From: Arthrobotrys musiformis
Lineage: Eukaryota; Ascomycota; Orbiliomycetes; Orbiliales; Orbiliaceae
Direction: 5' to 3'
Length of the DNA: 64,000 nt
Assembly (NCBI GenBank): GCA_036971715.1
Contig: JAVHJL010000003.1
Location: forward strand, 1,612,001-1,676,000
This document shows, piece by piece, positions 1 to 12,600 of this stretch. Made by a program: the position numbers and the translations under genes. Positions within the stretch are counted from its first letter, which is position 1. The number at the start of each line of letters is the position of its first letter. The notes beneath the pieces are model-generated. The model searched no databases. It was not told the DNA's origin and saw nothing but the letters and a program-made list of their open reading frames with translations.

Positions 1-377
1 TCCAAGTATCGCGATTGACATGTCATTGGGACTGTACACACCATATAGTGCCATGACCTAGCGCCTGGGCTCGAGGTTATGATACCATGCAGAGAACGGA
101 CCTTGGATATAATGGTATTGATGCAAGTATTTGGCGCTTTACTGTATCTATTTCATACAAATCATACAAATCAAAAACAAAACGATAGAAGTTTTTTCTA
201 CTTATCGGCCTTATATATCTTTGGGGTAACGGTATATATTCGCTTGTCCTTATACTCGAGTCGCTCATATTAGCCCTCCGCCAAACTCCTTTACACCAAG
301 CTTTCACTAGGGACAAGGATTGATTCTTTGAGCACATAGCCTCAAAGATAAATTCTATGCTTCAATCTTTGTGGGGA

Positions 378-2186
378 TCACTTCCAACGCAGGAGAGTAT
401 AGCTCCTCTTCTCGAAATTAAACTTGCCATCCGCCATCCAGGTACTCTCCTGGATGTTTATCACCTCTTCCCCAGCCATGTTAGTATCAGTAATCTTGAA
501 TTTGCTTCCTCCTATCTTGAAAACCTGAACCTTAGTACCTTCCGGGATAGACACTTGTGTTATAATATCCTCATCCTCCGATATGTTGACCACACTTAGA
601 TTTATGACACCATCCTCGGAGATAGCACCAGAGACATCCAGCCACGGTACATCCAAGGTAGTGCCAATCCATTCCGGCACTGTTCTTCCCTCATAAGCCC
701 CAGCGCTGAGGTGAACCCCCAAAGTTTTCCCCCTCATGTAGTTAGAGAAGAGATATAGGACAAAATATGATGTCTGCTTAACAATACCTCCCTTGGTTGT
801 CATCAAGGGAGATATTACATTCACCGACTGTGCTATATTTGCCATCCCTAAATACCTTGCCTGGCGAACGAAGACATTCAACCAAACACCGACAGCCAGC
901 GCATCTGACAGAGTATAACTCTCTTCTGCACCCTGGTCCCCAGGAGCACGCGTATACATCCAGACATTCCATTCATCGAAACAAATTGTTGGCTTGTGGA
1001 TGATATGGGTATCAGTAGTCGGAGGGTTCGTGAAACGGTTGTTAATTCGCGCGAGATCAATCAAAGACGCTGTCACCTCGATTGCACGCTCCGCAGATAG
1101 TGGCGCTATTACATTTGGAACGTGCTCAGGGTCGGCGGTATAGATATGGATCGAGTGCATATCGATATATTCAATAGAATTTTGGAGAACATATCTATCC
1201 CAATCACTAGTACCGTTCTCCCCGCACAATATAAGCTTGATGCTTGGATCGAGAAGTTTCAGTGCTGTGAAGGTCAGTTGGGAAACGCGATACCTAGACT
1301 CGTAGATGCGTCCATACCTTTGCCCCATTGGTGCGCTTTCTTTGCGTAATCTTCTTTCGTCATTTGCCCAACTTGCCTTCATGAATTTCAAATTGAGATG
1401 TCAGTGGTGGGGCACTTTGCTCTCGGGTTAAGCCAATCGAAATCGTACCATGGTCCCCACATCTCATTCCCAAGTGCCCAATATTTTACTTTGTAAGGCT
1501 TTTCCCTTCCATTCTTTCGCCGTAGGTTTGCATAGTGCGTATCCTGATCAGAGTTACAATACTCTAACCACCCCAAGGCTGTTTCGGATGGTGTATTCTT
1601 AGCTTAACCAGGAACAAGTTCAAGTGAATTACGTCGATTATAGCAAACCTTCCATGAGGGTGCCGGTCGCCATGTTCAGACAAATATACGGTTCCGCCCC
1701 AAGCTCCTCGCACCATTCCATAAAGTCGTCCGTGCCGAACTGGTTACTTTCGACACCTTTCCAAGCAAGCTCCGGGCGTTTTGGCCGGTTTTCACGCGGC
1801 CCAACACCGTCTAACCAAGAATACGTGCAAACGAAGTTCCCTCCCGGGTATCGAAAGCATGGCACTTTAAGGTCTCGAAGGGCATCCATAACATCTTTTC
1901 GAAACCCCTTCGAGTCGGAGAGGGGGTTCTCCGGGTCGTAAATCCCACCATAGATACATCTCCCCATGTGCCTGTTATTAGGGATAGAAACATCAGCAGA
2001 CGAACCAACCAGAACCTTTCATAACTAGTCTACAACCTTCAAATCGAAGTCAAATACACTCAAGAATTGGCAAACTTACTCCGTAAAACCAGAGTAAATT
2101 AGAGGGTCAATATCATAGAGTGCGCGGCGGCCATCTACGAGTATTGAAGCTTCCGTTTTGCTCGACGTTTTGGTGAACGTTGTCAT
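378..2186 (-). CDS. GH51 alpha-L-arabinofuranosidase (intracellular type), 5 exons
   Basis: Releases terminal L-arabinofuranosyl units from arabinan or arabinoxylan oligosaccharides. Exons read on the minus strand: 2186-2080, 1971-1649, 1578-1449, 1376-1318, 1264-378; the sum is 1506 nt, 501 aa, normal for single-domain GH51. The start at 2186 gives MTTFTKTSSK with no signal peptide, so the enzyme is probably cytosolic. Visible family motifs are EHMGRCIYGGIYDP, the FRYPGGNF stretch, WALGNEMWGPW (acid/base Glu near residue 182) and FDEWNVW (nucleophile Glu near residue 304). Introns are 53-108 bp. Splice junctions restore family-like text such as GPWQVGQMTKEDYAKKAHQW. It diverges from a sugar porter, which suggests joint control by arabinose and glucose. 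Family assignment is very secure; exact substrate is inferred. Confidence 0.93.
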
Positions 2187-3435
2187 TTTGCGACCTAATC
2201 AGTTACTCTAACTATAGTGATAATAAAAAGAGATTATATTTATATCGACTTGGTGCCTCCTAAAGAAGGCCAAAGCTGTCAGCAGACCTTAAATCCATGA
2301 CAATATATACAGTGTACTGGCAAGGTCACTTAATGCGTCTTTACTTTTTCGGAATGACGCCTGACTAACGCCCCACAATGCGAAGGCCAAACCCCGACGT
2401 GGGGATTCATTGCAGTCTTTTGCTCTAGCGATACAGGTCATTGAAATAAGCCTTTCTGACAAGCTTGATTACGCCGAACTGGCGGCAGAGGACCCATGCT
2501 CTAGCCAAATCCACATTTAAAGCTTGGAAATAACCGGAGTTACCATGGATTAGCCTAAATCTTTCCGAGCCGTCTATCCAAAATGCCCCAGAATGTGGGT
2601 TGGATGCCGAATTCCCACCCGGTCTGGAGTAAAATGCGGAGTGCTAAGGTTTCTAAAAGTTCGGCTGACGTCAAGCGAAAGCGAATACAGGGAAATTTCG
2701 TGTCGAGATGCGAGCCGAACTTAAAGATCCATGTCGCACATCCCTAGTCCCGCTTTCTTATTGATGGAAAAACATGGCGTCTGAAGATTCTCGGCCTTGG
2801 TTTCATGAGCGCCAAAATGCAACAGGAGTTTATCTTGCAAATAATTCAGATAAGATGCACCATATTGCAATTGCGGGGATCAACATATATCTTGTCGACA
2901 TGTCTCGGGGTGAGATACCCCGTTCCCCATATTTTCATAAATATGCGCACATGCATGCATGTAGATGTATATTAATCAGGTCCGTGATATTAAGCTCGGC
3001 TTCTACCCCAATCAGTTTGCATTGTTGGAGAGTCTCTGATCGTATCTAGTGGAGAATCTACTGGGCGAATCGAAGTCCCGTTCATGCGATAGCTGCACGA
3101 TTACCAGTAAGGTTCACTTGATCAATTGAAATTTCGTGACGCGCGCTGGTACCGAGGTCCTTAATAATCATTCAACGCCTATAGTGCCGTGATTCCTAGT
3201 ATACGCAAACCGTTCCCCTTCAGTACGTATGCTACAGTGATTGTGCAATGTCAATGATTTATCGTATCAGCCGTGGAACATTTGGTCAATGTTCTTCCGA
3301 CATTGAAAGCCGAAGTTCAGATGGTGATCGGCAATACTTAAACAGATGGTCCCCCACAAATATTTACAGTGCTACACTCTCATAATTCTGGAGACCCCAT
3401 AATTTTGGCCCCGTATCCAGTAAACCGACGTTATC
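2187..3435. promoter_or_regulatory. Divergent promoter between GH51 gene and sugar porter
   Basis: This 1.25 kb stretch separates two start codons pointing away from each other and holds no credible ORF. It contains CreA-like SYGGRG sites (CCCCAC at 2371-2376, GTGGGG at 2399-2404, GCGGGG at 2873-2878), a GGCTAA core of the XlnR/AraR kind on the minus strand (2550-2555), and a perfect CRE palindrome TGACGTCA (2666-2673). The motifs are seen; binding by CreA, XlnR/AraR or a bZIP factor is inferred from the known consensus sequences. Confidence 0.5.
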
Positions 3436-5598
3436 ATGCCTCTACCTCCGAAATGGTACCAATTCCTAGTGGGAGTATTTGCTTCCTTGGGTTCTTTTTT
3501 ATTCGGTTATGATTTGGTTAGTTATCCTTTGTGATACATTTCTGTTAAATCTAGATACATCTTTTCGATCACCATCCTAACAATTTAATTATTTTCAACG
3601 GGTCTAGGGCGTCATCGCTGAAGTAGTCCAATGCGAAACTTTCATTTCTAGATTCGGAAACGATCCTGATGAGATGTGAGCCACTAACGTCTACGCTCAT
3701 GAAGTAAATAGTACTGATTATTCCCGGACTAGTGGCGCCGTTGTTTCAACATTTACTGGAGGTGGCTTTATTGGGGCATTCATTGCCGGCTACATATCAG
3801 ATTGGTACGGCCGCCGTATCACAATATCTATCGCGACTGTGGTATTTTTGTTGGGGGCATGTCTACAAACCGCAGCTCAGGTACGCCGACCCTCTCATGG
3901 AAGTCTATGTACACTGTAGCTAAACAATGGATGCGGGTAGTCGTTATCATACCTTTGGTCTGGGAGGGCTATTACCGGGGCCGGGTAAGCGCAATACTCT
4001 CCGTCATATAGTTTAAATCAGCTTGCATTGTTATCCACAACAAGCTTTAAGGCTCTGCTAACAATGCATAAATCTAAAGTGTCGGTATCTTGGTCATGAT
4101 TGTCCCTCTCTATCAAGCGGAGCTCGCCCACCCATCCATCCGTGGTCGAATTACTGCCCTGCAGCAGTTCATGCTGGGTATCGGTGCCCTTCTTGCAACC
4201 TGGGCTGGATACGGTACATATATCCACTTAAACGATGATGCCCAGTGGCGAATCCCTTTGGCTTTGCAAATGGTCCCGGCCATTGTATTGGGGACTTGCA
4301 TTTTCTTCATGCCAGAGTCACCTCGTTGGTTGATTGATAATGGGCGAACGGAAAAAGGCCTTGCCGTTTTAGCCCAGCTTCATGCCAATGGTGATCAAAC
4401 AGACGCTTTTGTCAGAGCGGAATTCGAGGCAATCCAAATGAGCATCACCAATCAGCACGACAACGAGGCAAAGAAGTGGACGCAGTTGATTACAAATAAA
4501 TTAAACTTCAAAAGGCTTTTCATCGCTGTTAGCGTTCAAGGTAGCATTCAGATGACAGGCGTCAGTTTCATCCAGTACTATGCGCCATCCATTTTCAAAG
4601 AAATCGGTATCAGCACCAGCACCACTCTACTATTACAAGCCATCAACTCCATTATCGCCCTTGTCGCCCAATTCTGTTGTATCATGTTTATCGGTGGGGT
4701 GCTCGAGCCTTCTTGTTAAACAAGTTTTACCTGACAAAATCAAATTTGCTAATACAATCCGTGCCATGAAAATATATAGACCGTTTTGGTAGAAGATGGG
4801 TTTTGATTCTGGGTAACCTTGTTAACATGGTCGCGTGGATTATCGTAACTGCCTTGGTTGCCGAATTTGGGGGAAGGACCGATGCGACTGGTGCACATTG
4901 GGCTTTCATAGTCATGGTATGATACATCAATATCTGAAGGCTACACTTCTTATTTTATGACACGTTAAATTTCACTAATACATGGATTTAGACATGGCTC
5001 TACCAGTTCTCTTTCTCGTTTGCATGCGGACCTTTGTCCTGGATTATCCCGGTACGAATCCATCCCTAATCTATTAGAATTGAATATCCGTCTTGCATAA
5101 CTATGGGTCTATGTACGGAGGAGCTAACATGAATATCCTCTGAAAATTATCAAAACCAGGCCGAGATTTTCAACACTGCTACGAGATCTAAGGGTGTTGC
5201 TATTGCAACAATGACCTCCTTTGCGTACGTACACCTGGCACCTTTGGTTTTGTGGTAGCAGTTCCTAATTAAGATCCATTCCGGTCCCGAAAAATAGCAC
5301 GAACACTTTAATCGGACAAGTATCACCGATCGCTCTTCAAAATGTTGGCTGGAAATACTTTATGTTCTTCATCATCGCCAACTTCACCAACGCAATATTT
5401 TTCTATTGCATCCTTCCGGAAACCAGCCGAGTCCCCTTGGAGAACATGGATCAATTGTTCGATTCTTCGTGGTGGGTTCCAGGGTGGAGCAAGGAGCACA
5501 TCGCTCGCCTCCGCGAAGAATTGGACGAAAGGACTGAGGAGATCAAAGAAAAGGATGGTGGTGTAGTACAACATGTTGAGACTACGAAGACTGCCTAG
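3436..5598 (+). CDS. MFS sugar porter (hexose/pentose transporter family), 9 exons
   Basis: Twelve-helix sugar transporter of the plasma membrane. Exons: 3436-3516, 3608-3675, 3733-3880, 3941-3984, 4080-4693, 4780-4916, 4992-5051, 5160-5224, 5298-5598; total 1518 nt, 505 aa, the usual family length. Signature motifs are all present: GYISDWYGRR after TM2, SGRAITGAGVGIL in the TM4 region (split by an intron), PESPRWLIDNGR in the central loop, DRFGRRWVL, and PETSRVPLENMDQLF near the C terminus. Exon 4 is only 44 nt, and its junctions are what restore the TM4 motif. Divergent pairing with an arabinofuranosidase suggests uptake of L-arabinose or short oligosaccharides, but substrate cannot be read from sequence. 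Confidence 0.9.
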
Positions 5599-7861
5599 GA
5601 TTTAGTAGTCTCGTTTCCAGAGATTTAGCATAAACACTGTTATCGCAACTGTGTGTGCAATTCCCCTATGTTATAATATAACACCGAGAAAACACAGGTA
5701 TATTTCACTTCAAATACTAACTCTAATTGTTGTCGTTATTATATTGGTACCATGCGTGGTAGAATCAAGCCTCATAAAACAGGGCACTCTGTTACGTTGT
5801 ATCCATAGGTAATTATTTTTATGCGAATGCAATCGTCCAAATGGCCAAATTGAAACGGTATTTAACTTCAAATTTATAGAGATGTTCGTGTTCATATTCA
5901 TACGGACGTCACGATCTCTATTCTATATAGGGCATCGGACAGACTGAAGAAGCCAAAGAGACTGCTCTATAGTAGAAGCCAACAAGGCGAGTATGCGACT
6001 ATACAGGAGTATAGGAGTATCTTAATCCGGCCCTCCATCGATTCTGATTAGCGTAGATCACTTGAATATTCTCGCATATTTCCCTATTTGGCGGAAGACC
6101 TGGTGTCACCATCCGTGTGCCGACAACCTCACTTCAACACGAAAAACACAACACTTGCCTCTTTTTTGCGAAAGGGCACGCAGCTCTTGATGGTCTATTT
6201 TCTCGCCACACCTTGGTTGGCACAGCACTACTCAAGCTTCCTTTGTGCTTTTTTTTTTTTTTTTAGGAGAGAGAGAGGGGGGGCGAGCTTTGGAGAAAAT
6301 AGCTCTTTTGGGGGACTGCGACTCGTAGCATCTCTTAGTCTAGAACTACCACGTACGTTCTATTTGAGAATGATCAAGCTCGCCATGTCACGGACCAGTT
6401 ATGTTAACTTAAATACGGAATACGAACGACGAGGCTCTTGAGGGGCTTGGTTTTACTTTCAATGATCAAAGACGTGTGAACACCAAATATCAAGAATCTA
6501 GCCGAGGTTAGGGGCCAAGAAATCTAGAGCTTTTAGGTCTAACTGCCAGGCCCCACTCTAGAAGCCCAGGCGTCATCGCGAACGCCTATCGATCCTTCTG
6601 TACTGTGATCATGCAACTCTATCAAGCTAGACTAGCTGATTTTGTTGTTTAGATACCTTTCAAGCTGGCCTGGCTTGCAGGGTCCGTGCCCCGAAAGGTC
6701 TGAGCACCATTCGAAACTCAAGCCTCCACCGAAGTTTGGCCATATAATTAGGAGGAAGACTGTTTTTTTATATAGATTTCTACGCGGTGAATATATTTAA
6801 ATCATTCCAGTGTTACAAAAACAATCTGGAAGCTTGGTACCCCTGTTTCCCGGGTTGTCGTATCAAATTGCTCCTCCACAGCTTTGATTGTATCTCGAAT
6901 ATCAATTACCGTAGCTTACCCCATTTTCATTTATCTAGCTAGAGAATCTACGACCGGTCCTATTGTAAAGTTTTGGGTCTGCATTGTTGGATTAAAAAAA
7001 AACTCTGTATATCAAATTTACAGAACTAAATATGTAGCTCTCGTCGAATTAGGTAAGCCACTAGATAATATAGCATAGAAATATAATTCATGCTGTAGCA
7101 TATATGTGATCAAATGCGTAATTGTCATTCTACTTACCTCTACAATGGTTATAAGACTTGGTGCTTGTGTGAGCTGCTAAAGGCAAGCAACACAATATTT
7201 TGTTGCAAATTTAAATTCACGAACTGACATGTTAGCGGATACGTCCACCCCACGTCGTCTCACCTCACACTCAGATGATTTCTCGAACCTACGAAGGCGA
7301 CCTCTGTTTCCTGTAAGGATTAAATGCTTTGACATATGAACCCCCCCGGTATTATTAGGGAAAAAAGGTATCCCAAGAGCTCAGATGACCTACGTCGTAG
7401 CCTAATCACCCGATTATACTCCGGTCCCATCCAGTCCGTGTCCCGTAAATTCGGACCTCGGTAGTGTCTTGGAGATAACTTCCGTTTGCAAACAAAGAAG
7501 AAAAAAATTACACTTTTTGGCTCCGCGATATTATGTAACAAGGACATCAAGGCCATCGAGCTGAAATAAGCCGTACTGACCTGAATACTCGGTTATTCCC
7601 AGCGAGCGGCTAGAACCGCGATCCAACTTGTATATATACTGAAAGAAAAAAAAACAGAGAGAGACATTGAAAGTCTAGAGCGTGCGGCCTTCGAAGCGAC
7701 CGATTATAAATTGGAGATTTTTGCCAAAGTTTAATCTTTTATGCAGAAATTCAATCTCCACAAATTTACAGCCCGCACCGCCACTTTCTTTTCACTACAC
7801 AGCGCAGTTTTCCCCTTGTAAACACCAATTTCCCGTTATATTATTATTTTTTTTGGTCACG
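5599..7861. other. Intergenic, no credible gene
   Basis: Downstream of the sugar porter and upstream of the dehydrogenase. Open frames here are short and compositionally random. A T16 run followed by a GA-rich stretch lies near 6249-6290, and the last 250 bp before 7862 are AT-rich with TATA-like sequence (tatatata near 7631), as expected for a promoter. Confidence 0.6.
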
Positions 7862-9652
7862 ATGGCACAAACAATGAAGGCAGTGGTGTTCAAAGGCCCC
7901 AAGTGGATCGCAGTAGAAGAACGGCCAATCCCGCGAATCCAGGAACCTGACGATGTCATTTGCAAAGTCGATTATGCGGGGTTGTGTGGAAGGTAAGGGC
8001 AGAAGATCCCTGCGAACCTATGAAATTACAACACCTCGCGCCAACCCTGGGATAAACCAAAATTGTTCAAATCTGTTCAAAATCAGAAAAAAATCGGAAA
8101 TTATACTAGGAGTTTTTTTTTTATGAGAATGTTCCGGCGGAAACTTCGGGCATTTCCTTAATGGTATCATTTAGTAGGCAGAAACATTATAAGCTAATTT
8201 GGGTCACCTATTTAGTGAGCTACATGTTTATCGAGGCGTTGAGAAGAAGGATGTGACTGGGTTTATCATGGTTCGGGCTCCAATATAATCATATGAAAAT
8301 GATAATATAGTGTGTAGCCATACACGGATATTCCGTTTGCTAAAAGCATTCTACAATAGGGACATGAGTTCGTGGGGACCGTGGTAGAAGTGGGATCTGC
8401 CGTGACCAGTGCCAAAGTTGGCGACAAAGTTGTGGCGCCATTCACGATCTCGTGGTATGTAGTATTCGATATACACCGGGATACCAAGAGCTCTCACAGG
8501 CTTGACGCACTAACATCCACCGGTTGCCGGATCTAGTGGGGCATGCTTTTATTGTAAGAACGGCCAATCGTCTCGTTGCGACAAATGCAAGCTCTTCGGG
8601 TCTCCAGTCCTCGAGGGGTCTCAAGCCGAGTATGTGAGGGTGCCACTTGCCAACGGAACAATCAGCAGGGTTGCGGAGGGTGTGCCAGAGGACATGTATA
8701 TTCTTATGGCTGATATATTCCCAACGTAAGTATTGAGTGGTTTTGTTTCGGCTTCGAATTCCTATCCGCAAAATGGACGTCATTCGGGGAAAGACAGAAC
8801 TGACGCCACATATTCGCCGAGAAGGGGCTACTTTTCTGTCTCCAATGCAATTAAGATGCTTCCATCCTCACAACCTCCATCCGACGCAACATTTGTAGTT
8901 CTAGGTCTCGGACCTGTGGGTATTTGCGCGCTGGTGGCTCTTCAGTCGTTCAACCCTAAACAGGTGTTCGTGATAGACTCCGTCGATTCTAGGCTCGAGC
9001 TTGCAGCTTCACTTGGTGCCCAGCCGCTCAATTTCGGTTCATATGAAGGCGGAATTGACGGGATCAAAAGGCATATACAGGACGCCACTGAAGGAAGGGG
9101 TGCAGATGCTGTTATTGAGATTGTGGGTTCGAGTAAAGCTTTAAGGTTTGCTTATGACTTAGTTCGACCCTGGGGAGGTATTAGCAGTATCGGAGTTCAC
9201 AACGCGGAGGTAAGTAAGGTTCTTCTTGTCGTGCGTCTACTTGCATGTTGTCTTTTATGTGACACAGCTGGAACTGTATCATCATGCAATATGGAAGCCC
9301 AAAGGGGGATTCGCTCGCGGCTGACTTGGGGTACGAACATCACAGCTGCCATTCTCTGGAGCTGAGATGTATGCAAAGAACTTGAAATTGCAATTTGGCA
9401 GGTGTCCTGTAAGGTCTGTCTATGATGAGGCGCTTGCCCTGCTGAAGAATCATTATGAAAAGCTTAGGTATGTAATTAGCCTCACTAAGCTGCGGCTAAA
9501 CTTTGGTCTTGATGGCATGTGCCGCTACTTACTTCGAGTAATTTTCCATTGCTAGGTTCTTGACAAACTACCATATGGACCTGTCGGACGCTGTGGCGGC
9601 ATATGAGAAATTTGATAAGGCTGAGGTCCAGAAGGTCATCTTTCGATTCTGA
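7862..9652 (+). CDS. Zinc-type medium-chain alcohol dehydrogenase (GroES-like), 7 exons
   Basis: NAD(P)-dependent medium-chain dehydrogenase. Exons: 7862-7992, 8216-8270, 8360-8454, 8537-8725, 8825-9209, 9346-9467, 9556-9652; total 1074 nt, 357 aa, typical length. Seen motifs: CGSELHVYRG (first catalytic zinc Cys, joined across intron 1), GHEFVGTVVEVG (second zinc ligand His and Glu), CGACFYCKNGQSSRCDKCK (four-Cys structural zinc lobe), and GLGPVG in the Rossmann fold with an acidic residue at the next strand end (FVIDSVDSR), which favours NAD. The start ATG is followed by MAQTMKAVVFKGP, a standard N terminus. The exon 5 acceptor is a tandem GAGAAG; the second AG restores PTGYF. Substrate unknown; no clear link to neighbours. 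Confidence 0.88.
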
Positions 9653-12600
9653 GAATGGAATGTACAAGCTGTGGCGTGCGTTTTGTCAGAGTCATCGACT
9701 TATTTCTCGTTTTAACCGGATATAAATTGGTACAATCGATAACTACTGAAAACGGCGATGGTTTCCGAGTACCTTTCCCTGCTTGCCCCGTAGCTAGTTT
9801 AAATGATCAGTCCATTGCATTCACATATATAGGATATGCACACACTCGACCACAAGCCTGTCATGTGCCACAAAATTATGTTTCATGAGGACTCGGCCGG
9901 TTGCGCCATGCGTGGCAGTGAAGCTACCATGGACGCCACATTCCTCGCTCTTGACCAGATCGTATTGATGAAGGCAAACGAGCTCGAGACTCTCACATAC
10001 ATCTGGATCCATGGAGTACATATATCAATATCAGCCGAATGTCTCAGCGCCAAAGCATTCCGCGGATGTTACATCCACCAGCGGACTTACACCTTCCCAC
10101 TAAATTGGCAATTGGTTGTGGGAGGGCTATCGTTAACGTAATCCGCGTATTCTTGTTGGAAGATATCAATGTTCGCACCATCAAAGCAGGCTTTCTGGTG
10201 GGCCCCGCCGTCAAGGAGAAAAAAGTTTTTTTGCTCATGCAAGCCACTCAGCCAGCGGTTTTCCTACCATGATAAGCTACTGTACCCCTCTTTTATGCAA
10301 GCACGGCATGCATGGTGAAAGATGATAGTCTCCTTGCTTTCAAGTGTTTTTCTTTTCTCGCTTGCTATCGTGACAGGTCCGACAGTCTCCCGTTGGCCGG
10401 CCGTTATTGGCCTCGTGATTCAGACCACCAATGGTGAGCTTCGAAGCCCTCTGCGGGCTGAACCGCTGCTAAAATTTTGTAATGCAGAAGAGACATAGCA
10501 CATTTTGACGCCGCCTCATCTTGTTTGGTAAAGTAATAGATTAGTAACAACGAACTCACAGACTTGTGTTGATAAAAGAAAGTCTTTGTTGCAGGAACGA
10601 GCGCCCAAAATGTCCGCCAAAAAGGAGTGCTAACGGTAGAATCGGATATTACATACCTTTTTCGACTCGGCCACGCCAGAATCAAGACTAAAGCTGCATC
10701 TCAAGAGAATGGGGCTGCGAGCTTACATCTGGGCATGCGTAGTCGCAATAGCAAAAGGCCCCCTAGCTTCTTTGGCTAATCCTGAAAGCACGATGAAAGC
10801 CACGCACAGTGGTGGCTCGCCATGGCTAGCAACTGCGACAAATCATATCGTTTGGTGGCTTCTGTTGGTAGGCAACAGCCTTCCGATATCAAGGTCGAGA
10901 TTTGCAAAGTCCAATTTGGTGTGAAACGTAAATGTAATTAGACAATACTTCGAGATTCAAAAAGTGGGTATAGATTTTTCTTTTCGAAAATTCTCCTGTT
11001 GACTTGAAGATATCGTGGTAAAACGTTTTCCGTTAGCCAGATGCCGTACCCGTAGCTACCAGAGATGAGTTTCATTTCCCTAGAGCGCCGAACTATAATA
11101 ACGACCGTTGTGCTATGGAGGCCAATTTCCTGCTCGAACCATGATCGTGGTAGAGAATGGAGGTTATGTTGGCTAATTACCCACCAGGTACCAGAAAGAA
11201 CTAGTGGTATACTTCACTCTAATAAACGTGGGTAAACGAATGCCTAAAAATCGATACCATGTACATTTAGGAGAATAATTTCGAGAACCGATATACGGGC
11301 TAATCTAAAGTTTATTAGTAGCAGACCTGTTAAGTGCCAGCCACCAATAAAACGCTGCGATTTGGGCGACAAGTTTTGCCGGCGAGAATTTATGATGTAT
11401 TGCATCCTCTCTAGACTGGCGGTGCGACCGGGTTCCTCAAAAAAGAAGGGTTGCGCCCCACAATAACCGTCTCTTTCCATTTCAGCCAGTTCACGCTAGA
11501 AAGGGGGAAGACTTATGGAGCCAAGTTAAAGTCCCGCACGGTGGGGATCCCGTGATGGTTTTTGAAGTCTGCACATAGCCTAGGTCTGGAAGTACATACA
11601 TGTATAGGTCCTCTTGGATCCCTGCCACAAAGCCTTCTGTATTGGCCGAAGATGGCCCGGATGCCGAAAGTAAAAACCAACCTTTTGAAACCTGGCCTTT
11701 CTGTTCTTCGAGCTTCGAAGGGATGTATGTATCTGTAGAACATGTCGCCTATCGCGAGATCGAGCAAAGCGGAGAAAAAAAACCAAGGAAGCCAGACGTT
11801 CTTGCAGAAGCGAATCACACCTGCTGATCGTATGCCGTTCGTACGATGGGTTCGAATTGTCAGATCTGCATGCCTTGCAGCAGGAATTCCTGATGTTTTG
11901 CTGGCAAAGTCCTGGGTGAGAAGGGAAAAGAATGCGGCACTTGGCCACAAAATACCCAACTCGGCCTCGAGATACTATGCAATGAGGCAGTCCTTAAGGG
12001 GAACGCATCGCCCAAGTTTACGAAGGAGAGTTCAATAGTTAGTACTATAGTGGCCAGGCTCCCTGTCAATAAGTTCACTTGCGAAATTCGCTCCTCTGGT
12101 AAATTACGGCATTGCATCAATGGCGTTAATCAAGCTCGTGAGCTTCCACAAAGGCGCTTGTCCTATGGTCGTGTCATCGTGTGGTCATTGTCATGTTGTA
12201 ATAGATGAAGCAGGATTATCCCCGCATGTCAACCCCCCGCCCTTTTGTTCGCTATGGTTGCAATTTTACTCATTGCCAAACCAAGGCTCCGAAGGATCAT
12301 AAAAGACGGAATTATGGAACACGTTTTTTGATAATAAAGCTTGGGAAAGATTAACCGTAAGGGCCCCAGACACAACGGCACAGTGGCTAATTGGGGAAGT
12401 CTTGGTTTGTACGGGCTGCCACACCAGCGCTGCAGGGCCGCACCAGCATAATAGCACATGAGCAGGGAACCAACCGACGTCGGTGGAGGTAACTTCAAAT
12501 CTGATGCATAAGGGCCACGGTCTAGACGACGATCTCGGTATCAGATTTAGCTGTTCCTTGATCCTAATTCACGCTGCTATTAATGTTGCTGCATGACTGG

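Noticed and set aside
1388..1576. GH51 region as a broken pseudogene because of stops between segments
   Set aside because: All breaks are removed by introns with proper GT-AG ends, giving a continuous 501-residue protein with both catalytic Glu residues.
3881..4079. Apparent loss of the TM4 region in the sugar porter
   Set aside because: A 44-nt exon (3941-3984) restores the SGRAITGAGVGIL motif in frame.
11513..12120. Overlapping minus- and plus-strand ORFs (up to 148 codons)
   Set aside because: No recognisable motif, no coherent exon chain, and similar ORF density in both strands, as expected by chance.
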